Assembly (NCBI GenBank): GCA_902806565.1
Contig: CADCXA010000053.1
Span: forward strand, 124,001-188,000
DNA length: 64,000 nucleotides
Direction: 5' to 3'
Source of the DNA: Hypoxylon rubiginosum
Taxonomy: Eukaryota; Ascomycota; Sordariomycetes; Xylariales; Hypoxylaceae
The notes below the pieces were generated by a model. It was given only the letters and a program-made list of their open reading frames with translations, searched no databases and was not told the origin of the DNA. Below, one piece after another: positions 1-10,502 of the stretch. Both the position numbers and the translations under genes were made by a program. Position 1 is the stretch's first letter. Each line of letters begins with the position of its first letter.

Positions 1-3000
1 AAATTAAATAAAAAAAAATAAAATTTTAATTATAAAATTTAATATTTTATAATAATTATTATATTATTTTAATATTTATAAGAGTAAAAAAAAATAAAAA
101 ACCTTATTTTATTATTTTATTTTTTAGATTTAACTTTTAAATTAATTATTTTATTAACGTTTTTTAATAATATATTAAATTTTTTAATTATATTTAATAT
201 TTATTATATTTTTAATTTTAAAATATTTATTTTATTTATATAATTAATAACTTTTAATACTTAATTAAAAAACTGGTTATAAATAATATAAATTTTTTAT
301 TAAAATTAATTTATAATTTTTAAAATATTTATTTTTATTATAAATAATATATTAATAATAGTATTTATTATTTAAACTTAAAATGGTTTTTAAATTTATT
401 TATATATTTTAAAGTTATTATTTTTTTATATATAAATAAATTATTCGTAATATTATTTAATAATAATATTAAAAAATAACTAATAAAAAATATATATATT
501 TATATAATAATTATTATTTTTTATATTAAATATAAATATAAATAAAAATATTAATATTTATTAATATTTAAAAAAACCTAAAAATAAAAATTTAAAATTT
601 ATTATTAATAATATTAAACTTAAATATAATAATTTTTTTTTTATAATAAAAAATTACTTAGTTATTTTTATTATTTAAAGTTATTTTTTTTTTAATATAT
701 TACTTTTTAATTATACCTTATACTTTAAATAATAAAATTTTAAATTTTTAATTAAAAAAATTTTTAATTAATAATAAATAATTTAATTTAATTTTATTAA
801 TAACTATTTTAATTTTAATATAATAATTTTTTTTAATATATTAAATTATAATAACTTTTTTAAATAATATTTTTTAAAAAACCATTTATTATTTAACGTT
901 ATTTAATTTTAATTTTAAATATTACGTTTTTATAAAGTTTAATATTAAATATTAAAAAAATAAAAAAATATTAATTTTAATAAAATAAATTTATATTTTT
1001 AGTTTTTCCTTATATATTTATTAAATATACTAAATATTAATTAAATTATAAATAATTTTATAAATATTAATAGTTTTATTAATAAATTTATAATATTTAT
1101 ATTTAGTTTTTTAAATATATAATATATTTAATATATATTTATATATTATTATAAATAATTTATAAATTTTAATATGTTTAAAAAATAACTTTTTAATATA
1201 ATAAATATAAAAAAAATAGTAAATTTTATAGTTAATAGTTTTTTTAAAAAAAAGGTTTTTAATTAGGTTTTTTTTAAATAAGTTTTTAATAAGTTTTTTT
1301 ATAAAAATAATAAAAATCTTCCGTATAATTTTCTATTTAATAGGATTATTATTAATAATTATATATTAAAGTTTTTATTTATAAATTTTTTTACCGGTTT
1401 ATTTAATAATTTTTTTAAAACTTAAATAAATTATTATTAAATTTTAATTTTTTAAATATATAAAAATATAAAAGATTTAAAAGTTATATATATTATAATT
1501 TATAATAATAAAAAAATATTATTTTTATTTTTATTTAGTTATATTATACGTAAAATTTATTATAATAAAAATATTTTATTATATAAAAATTTTAATAAAT
1601 TACTTTTAAATTTAAATAAAACTAATAAATATTATATTATTTTAAATACCTTAAAATTAATCGTAAAAATAAATATCTTATTTTTTTAAAGTAAATTATT
1701 TATTAACTTTTTTAAACTTAATAATTTTACTAGAATTTTAATTATATATTTTTAAGGTTTTTAAAAGTTAAATAATTTTAAGGTTTTTTTTTTAAATATT
1801 ATTTTAAATATTTTTAATATTTTATATCTTAATATATTTTAAATTATAATTTTAAAACATTCTATAAATTAATATATTATTTATTTTATTAAAAAAAAGA
1901 TTTTTAATTTATTTTAATATTTATTAATTTTAAAGTTAAATTTAAATTTAAAATTAAAAATTATTTAATATTTTTATATAATTTATATTTTTTTTAATTA
2001 TTATAAAAATAAATTATGTTATTTTTTTATATATTAATTATATTATTTAATAAAAAATAAATATAAATATATATTTTATAATTTATAACTTATTAAATAA
2101 TTTTTTTTTTATATTTAAAAAAATTATTAATTACTTTTATATTTTATAATATTTATAAGTGATATTAGTAATAAAAAAATTTTTTAAAAACACCGTTTTT
2201 TTATTTATTTATTTTAAACTAAATATAATAAAAAAAGTAAATTTAAAACTTAATTTTTTTAAAACTTTTAATAGTTATTATAAATAAGTTTTAAATAAAA
2301 ATATTTTTATTTAAAAAAAAAATTTTTTTATAAATATTTAAAAAATTATAAAAAAGTGTAATAAAAATAAAAAAAGTTTATATATTTATAAGAAACTAAG
2401 GATTTAAAAAATTATAATTAAATTTAATTTTATTTTTAAAATTAAATAAAAATATTTTAATATTATTATTATTATTATTAAAAGGTTATATATAAACTTA
2501 TAATTATAAATATAAATAAAATTTTTTAATAATAATTTAAATATAATTAAAAATTAAAAAAGGTTTTATATTTAGTTTAATAATTTAACGATTAGTATAA
2601 TTATTATTAAAAATCTAAAAGTTAAAATTAAATTAATTATAAAATTTTTAATTAAATAAATAAAAAAAAGTATTAATATAATAAAATTATTTTAAAAAGT
2701 TAATAATATTTAATATTTTTAAATTAATAAATTTAAAGTGGTGTATAATTTTAAAAAAGCTAATAAATTAATTTAAAATAACTTTATTTAACTTATAAAA
2801 AATTTTAAAAAAATAATAATTAATATTTTAAATATTTAAGTTTTATTAAAAGTTTATAAAAATTAATTAAAATATATATATTATAAAAATAATTTATAAA
2901 TTTATAATATAATTAAATTTAGTTTTAAATATTATTAATAAATTAAGTTTAATATAAAAATTTATATATAATAATTAAGTAATTTTAAAAAATTAAAATT

Positions 3001-4395
3001 AAATTATTAAATAAGTAAATATATATTAAAATATATAAAAACTAGGTAAAATTTTTAATTTTAATAAATAAATATTATAAAAAAAAATTATAAAAATAAA
3101 GGTTTTTAATTATAAATATATTATATATTTATTATATAAATTATTTATTATTATATTTAATAACTTTAAATTAATAATTTATAATTATAATTATAATTAA
3201 CTATAAAATTTTAAAGTAGATATTAAAATTTAATAAAATAATTATTTAAAATTTATAATAATTTTATTTTATAAAATAATTATTTAAAATTTATAATAAT
3301 TTTATTTTATAAGTAGTAGTTATTTATTTTAATAAAATATACCGCTTAAAAGAAATTTAATATATTTTATATAAAATTTAAATTAAAATAAAAATTATAG
3401 TTTAATAAAATAATTATTTAAAACTTATAATAATTTTATTTTTTTAAATGTAATTATTTATTATAATTAAATAAATATAATAAAAAATATATATATTATT
3501 TTAAATTTAATATATTTTATATAAAATTTAAATTAAAATATATTATTAAAATATATTATTAAAAATATAATATTAAAATATATTATTAAAATAAGTTATT
3601 AAAATATATTAAATTAAATATAAATAATTTAAAATAAAAATAAATATTTATAACTTTTAATAACTTTTATTTATAATTAATAGCTATTTATATAAGTATA
3701 AAAATCTTAATAAATAAATATATTTATTATTTTAAATAATTAATATATTTATATTTTATATAATTAAATAATAAATAACTTAGTATAAAATTCCGTTAAA
3801 ATATAATTTAATATAAAGTAAAATATATTTTTATTATTAAATATTTTAATATAAATTTTTTAAACTAAGGTATTTTTTTAATATTAAAATAGGTTTATTT
3901 AATTAATAACTTATTATTAAAATAAAAAATTAAAAAAAAAAAAAAAATACGTTTTAATTAAATTTATAAATTAATAACTAAGTTATTATAATAATTAAAT
4001 AATTAAAACACGTTAAATTATAATTTATATATAAAATAAATTAATTAAAAATATAATAAAAATTAAATATTAAAAAATTTATTATTAATAAATAAAATAA
4101 ATTTATATATAATAATAAAAAAATAATATTAATAAAAAACTTTTTTATAAATTAAAAAATAAATTAATAATATATTTAAATTAAAAAAACTTATAAGATT
4201 AAATTAATAATATAACTTAAAATAATTATTTAGTTTATTTAATAATTTTTATTATATTTTTAAATTAACGTTTTTAATTTTTTAAATAACTTTAAAATAT
4301 AATTAAAATTAAAAATAAAAAAGAAAAAAACGCGACCTTAATATATAATATCGTAAAATATTAAATATAAATCTATAATTAATAAATATCTACTT
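1..4395. repeat. AT-only block, RIP-degraded repetitive DNA
   Basis: Almost every base is A or T and every frame is full of stop codons. The few remaining C residues mostly sit before T, C or G, and CA/TG dinucleotides are scarce, as expected when CpA has been converted to TpA on both strands by repeat-induced point mutation. The block ends abruptly near 4395, where normal base composition begins. Internal direct repeats are visible around 3235-3540. No coding remnant can be recognised. By analogy with Neurospora such blocks are H3K9me3 heterochromatin, but that is inference. Confidence 0.85.
3235..3540. repeat. Direct repeats inside the AT-rich block
   Basis: A 38-bp unit occurs twice head to tail at 3235-3272 and 3273-3310, and a third, slightly diverged copy lies at about 3407-3444. 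A second unit of about 34 bp (beginning TTAATATATTTTATATAAAA) occurs at about 3357-3390 and again at about 3508-3541. The two units alternate, so the stretch looks like an imperfect tandem array of about 150 bp periodicity. Confidence 0.7.
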
Positions 4396-4724
4396 AAAAT
4401 TGCCGCGTAAGCGCGGATTCCGTTGAAAAAGTTATAAAGCCTAAAGTCAACAGGAAGCTAATAAAGTGGGGCGAACAGGTGGTAGGATAACGATACCGAC
4501 CCAAGCAGCCAAGTACATCTTAGAAAGCTCCCCCCAGATCTAAACCACCGCCCTCAACGTGATTCGTCGCAACAGCTTGGTCGCAAACTTTCGAAATTCA
4601 GCATCAATCGCTTCAGTCTTTTTTTTTCTTTTTCTTTTTCTGTGTCTTCGCGTCGGTCAATTTGCATTACGCGCTTCGATCTAACTATCTTTCACCTCTA
4701 CTTTCTTCCACTTCCACTGTCAAA
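4396..4724. other. Intergenic stretch between AT block and HP1 gene
   Basis: Normal-composition DNA that must hold the promoter and 5' leader of the gene starting at 4725. A pyrimidine-rich run at about 4612-4645 lies just upstream of the coding start, a common feature of filamentous-fungal promoters. No TATA box was assigned. Confidence 0.5.
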
Positions 4725-5957
4725 ATGCCACCCGGTACGTCATCTACTAACTCAGCACGGCTTATTCGCAAAATTCCAAGACCCATTGCGCTCGTGCGCG
4801 CGACACAAGGTCCATTTCACTTGTGCCGTACCCCACCAACAACGATTTTAAGGAATTATCAACGGTAAAAGAAGCTGAAGACTAATCATTCTACTCACAG
4901 CTATAAGCGACGAAGAGACCTCCGAATACGGCGAGGCAGCTGCCCCTAAATCATCTTCGCGCAGTAAGAAGACCGCGCCCGGCTCGAGAGACGGCAAAGG
5001 AACGCTGGATGTCGTTATTAGGAGCGGCATCGATAATGGCGACGCCGGCGAAGATGATCAAGCAGAAGAGGGGAATGAGGAAGAAGGTTCAGGCGAGGAC
5101 CTAGGGGATGATGAGTGCGTATTCCGTCTATGCAAATGGACTGGGCAACGAAAGAAATAAGCGATCGGTGCTGATCCAGCGGATAGGTTTATTGTCGAGA
5201 AGATCCTCAGTCATATGGTCGACCCTAGAGATGTACGTGATGCTGGTGATGCTGCGGGCACCTATATTTTCCACGACGTACTAACCAGACATGTAGGGTT
5301 CGCTGAAATTCAAGGTCAAATGGGAAGGTTGGGAGAAGAAGTCGGATCAAACCTGGGAAGAATTCGATAATCTCAGGTAATTGGGACCGGTCTCATCCTC
5401 TATGACTTCGCAGGCAGGACTAGGTTCCTATTTGCGTGCTTAATTGGGCTCTCTAACGAGGTTGTGATTAGGGAAAACGCTTCCGACGCCCTAGACGAAT
5501 ACCTAGCCAGCGTTGGCGGTCGAGACAAGATCCTCGAAGACTCGAAAACGGCGTTGAAGACCAAGAAGCGTGGCAGGCCTGCCATAGGAACACCGACCAA
5601 CGGTACGAAACGGCGACGGAACGAGAGCCATCCTGGTTCGGAAACACCCCCTGCCAGCGGAAAGCCTTGGAAAACCCCGCAAGGTACTTGGGAAGACCAC
5701 GTCGAGTCCATCGACGCTTGTCACGACGAATCTACGGGCAAGTTGATCGTATACCTCACGTGGAAGGATGGACACAAAACCCAGCACGATACCAAGACCG
5801 TCTACAGCCGATGCCCACAGAAGGTATGATAATCGTAGCAACAAAACTCCCTTTTCCCGCACTAGCTAATATGCGAACTTAGATGCTTCAATTCTATGAG
5901 CGTCACGTCAAGATAGTCATGCAATCATCCGATGGTACCACGAAGGACGAGTCATGA
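4725..5957 (+). CDS. hpo: Heterochromatin protein 1 (chromo + chromoshadow)
   Basis: HP1 binds H3K9-methylated nucleosomes through its chromodomain and dimerises through its chromoshadow domain. In fungi it maintains heterochromatin and helps direct DNA methylation. Predicted exons are 4725-4734, 4901-5114, 5187-5232, 5297-5376, 5472-5823 and 5883-5957, giving 258 aa. The acidic N-terminal tail is followed by a chromodomain at residues 75-117 (FIVEKILSHMVDPRD, then KFKVKWEGW and DQTWEEFDNL). A basic hinge carries KKRGRP and KRRR. The chromoshadow domain starts near residue 190 (WEDHVESIDACHDE, then CPQKMLQFYERHVKI). The first coding exon is only 10 nt, three codons plus one base. Acceptor 5186 was preferred over a nearby CAG at about 5179 because it keeps both frame and chromodomain. 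The gene lies only about 330 bp from a RIP block. The symbol follows the Neurospora name (hepA in Aspergillus). Confidence 0.93.
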
Positions 5958-6972
5958 GCACATGTGGCCCGACAGTCGCGGATGAGGCAGATAGGAGGGT
6001 CTATCAGGCATAAATGGACAACTAGGGATATACTTGGTCTGGGTGAAGACTTGGTATATGTCTATAAGAATGAGAGCATTGGGAAGAAGCCATGGCCCGT
6101 ATAAGCTGACTAGGCAAAGACGAAGCATGCTACGCTATGTCTCTAGCCCGAGATCTGGAACTGGGTGGCCCAGCCGAGTTTTTCACGGCCTCAGAAGTTT
6201 ACGGAGGGGTTCTTGTTTTCTTCTTCTTTTTCATTAAACTGCGGCGAGAATTTTCTCTTTCGTCTTTTGCTCAACTGTACTACCATACATACCTACTTGT
6301 GGGAAAAATAAGAAATCATCGTTGCCTTACACCCAGACACCCTGCTGGCGTTGTAGCCAAGGGAGAAATAACTGGTAATTATAATGAATTGAGTTGTAAG
6401 GAGGAAAAAGAGGCTGGGGATTGCGCTAACCATCAGCCTACCTACCTGGTAGAGTGTCTAGAAGCTTGGGTCCTTACCTTAACTACTTAGGTACCTAGGT
6501 ACCCCTGCGTTTGAGCTTCCCAACCGCGTAATCGCGTAACCACCCATCCGCCAACCACCCTGCCACCTACCTTGAACCAATTACAACCTTAGCTTTACCT
6601 ACCCCCAGCAGCCCCAGCTACCTAGCCTTGCGCATTTTGTACCCAGCCTCGCTATTTACTCGTACAGAATGGCGGGGCAACCAGCGGTATTTGTACCTTC
6701 TCTACCCATTCCCATCACCAATGCCATGTCTCTCTCTTTGCTACCCTTTACTTTCTACTCTCTGCCTTCGCATCCAGCCTCATCTACATATCTAACCATT
6801 TACCGCGATTCTACAATATTCTACAGTATACCCAATCTAACCAGCCAAAAGAGACCAAGAGACCAAGAGACCAACCTATCCTACATTCTACCTTGTCTCA
6901 CTTGCACAACCTCGAAACCGTCCTCCCGCATTCCTTGCCTCTACAGCCAATTGCCCTACATAAGTCGCAACT
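5958..6972. other. Intergenic region, no gene recognised
   Basis: Contains the 3' region of the HP1 gene and the leader of a possible small ORF. Sequence at 6487-6503 holds a GGTACCTAGGTACC-type palindrome. Several short open frames cross this stretch, but none shows a domain or convincing composition. Confidence 0.5.
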
Positions 6973-7128
6973 ATGGTCAAAGAAAACGACGTCATCGCTA
7001 TCATCATCATCGTCCTCTTCATCGTCCTAGCCCTCATCGCCTTCGGCATCTACCGATTAGTCCACCTAGCTAGGACCCAAGGCACCGTATCTGAAGAGAC
7101 CTCCAACAGCGAAAGTATCGGCGACTAG
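6973..7128 (+). CDS. Possible 51-aa single-pass membrane microprotein
   Basis: An intact reading frame encodes 51 aa starting MVKENDVIAIIIIVLF. One strongly hydrophobic helix spans about residues 7-27. A basic juxtamembrane segment (YRLVHLAR) and a short acidic, Ser-rich tail ending ESIGD follow. The basic segment after the helix suggests N-out/C-in orientation under the positive-inside rule. The start context is reasonable (CAACTATGG). No family was recognised. The composition, a single clean transmembrane helix with flanking charge, is not what a random frame usually gives, but with no homologue in hand the gene is only moderately supported. Confidence 0.5.
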   Translation: MVKENDVIAIIIIVLFIVLALIAFGIYRLVHLARTQGTVSEETSNSESIGD

Positions 7129-8452
7129 TAAGAAAAAGGTGCCCTCAAGAGGGGGGCCAAGAACGATGGTTATACCGATTGGAAAGGGTTTTCCACCTTT
7201 CGTTTCCTCGTTCGTCAAGTCGTCTCCGAACTCTTACCCCGTGTGGTTGGCGGTACAATATTGCACTACCGCTCCGCCACACGGGGCGGTAACAGGACCG
7301 GCAATATTAGGGCTTGTGCGACGAAGTCTTTCCCCGGCCGCGACCAATGGCTGGGGAACTCCCACCCAGACTCGTTGAGGAATTAGCACAACCACCATTT
7401 GCAAGAAGTAGCTGAACAATGTCAGCATCTACACACACACTCACATACACACATATATCACGGCGTTTACGATCTGCATGTACATATAGGAAGGAACGAG
7501 CATTTTCGAGTATACGGGTGGGCGTCATGTCATTCGGATTTAGGGACAAGAATCTGCAAGGTTTCAAGAACATATCATGGATTACTTGTCTAGGAAACTT
7601 GGATAATATTTTATAGGGAGAGGGTTTGGGGAAATTATGTATGAAAGGGACATGCGCATATAATGAGCCACACGATACCAGTAGTTAGATTACGACATAG
7701 ATGGAGAAAGGAGATGAGTGGTTATAAGAAAAAGTTATTTTATCAGATTTCTTGTCAGGTAGCCTCTCAGTAGATCAGAGAGCGAATGAGTATAGCATGA
7801 GTATGCTCTATGGTCTATATTGTATTCTCTTTGCGTTCCCGTACCTTATTCTCGTTGCAATGCCTAGGAACGACTCATCGCGCTCCAACAGCTAGGTGTT
7901 GATTCGCGAAGGATAAGAATCGTGATACGTGATACCTTCGCATGCAGCCTCTAAAACGATGAAGCCACCCTTGTGCAATGTCTTCAATCCGTAGTCCGCT
8001 ATTAGCCGCACCCCAACTCCACGCCAATGTGTATATGTTCATGGTTGCCCCCTTATCCGTTCTATTGCCCAGGTCGGAACAGGAGCTCAAAGAGAAAGTC
8101 CGCTCTTTTCAACGTGCAACGCGAGAGAGGCGAAACCCGAACCCGTCTTAGGTCCCCGTGACGCCCCGTACTCGTCCCATAAGATATTGCCTCTATACCT
8201 AGATCCAAACGTATATTTCATCATTCGCGCAGGTACCTCGTGTACATAGCCAGAATATGAGTCCTTCGCCCCATACAGACGGCTCTCATGCCGGCAATCG
8301 ATGGGGCCTTCAAATCGTCAAATCGTGATGCCAACCCAATTCAAGGCCCATCCTCAGCGTATCTAGCGCAAGCAAAGTAAATAGAGCCACTCTGTGTTCT
8401 ATGACGTTGCGGTAGTCAGGCGTATGGACTCTTCCTGTTACGATGAGCTCCT
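7129..8452. other. Intergenic region, no gene recognised
   Basis: Holds the 3' flank of the small ORF and the downstream region of the phytochrome gene on the other strand. A short (CA)n-like run lies at about 7427-7456. Open frames here overlap each other in several frames and look like chance ORFs. Confidence 0.5.
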
Positions 8453-10470
8453 TTACACTTCGGGATCGAGAGCAAACCATCCGCCTCGTTCCCAACTTCC
8501 TTGTGCATACAGACACCCCGCTCGAACCTTGTCGTTAGTAATCCCATCTAGTAGAATATTAAGCCGCTTGAAATCAATGGGCTTAAGAATCCAACCATCA
8601 AACCCAGCATCGATATAAGTTGCCCTCTCCCGTTCCATAAGAGACGCCGATACAGCAAAAATAGGAATGCGTTTATAGTCGGTAGCGAGGGCAGATAGTC
8701 CCGGACACTCTTCTGACTTTTCGAACGCTCGTATCATCTTGGTACTGGTAAGACCGTCGACGATAGGCATCTTCAAGTAAAAAAGGTTAGCTTTGTCGTA
8801 CACCATATTGGATCACAAACCCACCTGCATATCCATGAGGACCACATCAAAAGCCGCCGGCGTTCCCTGAAAGACAGCAGCGCAGTCTTCTCCGTTGACT
8901 GCATGGTATACATCGTGCCCAGCCTTCTCAAGACGCTTCTTGAGTATCTTCATATTAATTGGGTCGTCCTCGGCTATGAGTACTCGTAGTTTATCCGAGT
9001 GTGAGAGGGGTGCCGGCGCATCTTCCGTTTGTTTTGGCTTAGGTTTCCCAGGAATTTCAAACAGCACCTTTGACCCTTGACTACCTATTCTAGGCGTTAC
9101 TAATTGGTCGAAATGGTCGTCCGACATTTTGACAGGTTTGATTGATGTCCTTGTATCCGTAACAGGGTAATGCCCACTTTGATGAGACGTGTCTGGCTGG
9201 GGACTAGGAGGTAGGGGTGGCCGTCTCAGAGTGGTAGGCAGTTCTAGTACATCGTCTATATCGCAAGTTCGTGGATTGACAGTGTCGTGTCCCGGTATAG
9301 TAGTGGGTTTATCTTGTTTCTGGGAAGCCTTCTCACTAGGTTCCCCGAGAGACAGAGGTGTTTGTATGGCGTCAATCAGCCGATCTGCATCGCTCCTGTT
9401 ACTTCGGACACTGTTGCTAGCAGCACTTCTCAAGCTGCCGACGCTGGTAGTCTCGTCGAGACTCCGCCTTTCCGTGGACACGTGGTGGGGAACGTTGTTA
9501 TTTGCAACAGAACCTCCTCGGTCAACAAGCGTAACCTCAGTCAAGTCCGCCGGCGGTATAACCTTGGTGACAGAAGCAATGCTTGAGGTTGTACTAGGAT
9601 TGACAGATGCATTGCTGGCACCAAGCTTTTCAAGAGACTCGCCCGTCGGTAATTCGAAGAGGAGTTGGATGACGAATCTCGATCCTCTTCCTTCTTCAGA
9701 CTTCAGCCGCAGCTGGCCGTCCATATTCCGTACTATTCTTGCAACCATCGCAAGCCCTAGCCCCAAAGTCCGGCCATCGGCTGATTTTTCGACATCATCT
9801 ACGGACGCGGACTCATCCACATCCACGCTAACCTGTTCTAGGTCCCGAAAGAGGTTGTCTAACTTTTTACTACTCATTCCACGGCCAGTGTCCTCGACCA
9901 CAATCTCCACTCTAACGCGACTGTCAAATACTTCAGTGACGTATGACTCAACTCTCACTAAACCCTTGGTCGTATGCTGCATGGCATTTGCCGTAACGTT
10001 AGCAACTGCTTGCCGCACTCGTCGGTAATCGCCGTGTACATATCGAGGAAAACCAGGATGCTCGATGACTTCATATCGCAGAGCTTTCCGCTTAGCATCT
10101 ACCATGAAAGGGTCTGTCGCCTCCCGTATGCAAGCCGGCAAGTCCAGTATTTCGTCTTTGATCAATTCTTGGCCCTCCTCCGTGTTGGTGAGGTCAAGGA
10201 GGTCGTTGATGACATAAATAAGCGATTTGGATGCTGAGTGAGATCTTGCCAAATTCTCTCGCGTGTCTTGGTCGAGTGATCCTTCGAGAGCTATCTCCAA
10301 GTAGTTAATGATTGCATTTAACGGCGTGCGCACTTCATGCGCCGAGTTGGCTAGCAGAAGTCGAGTCAACCGGCTGTTTTGCAATGCTGCCTCTTTCTGT
10401 CTCCAAACCTCGATAAATTTACCTAGAAACGCGTAAGCAGGGGCTTCTTCTTGTACGGTGTTCCAAACAT

Positions 10471-10502
<32 letters not shown>

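Noticed and set aside
9189..10028. 279-codon open frame antisense to the phytochrome gene
   Set aside because: It is the mirror of a well-supported kinase-domain exon, is Ser/Leu/Arg-rich and has no domain.
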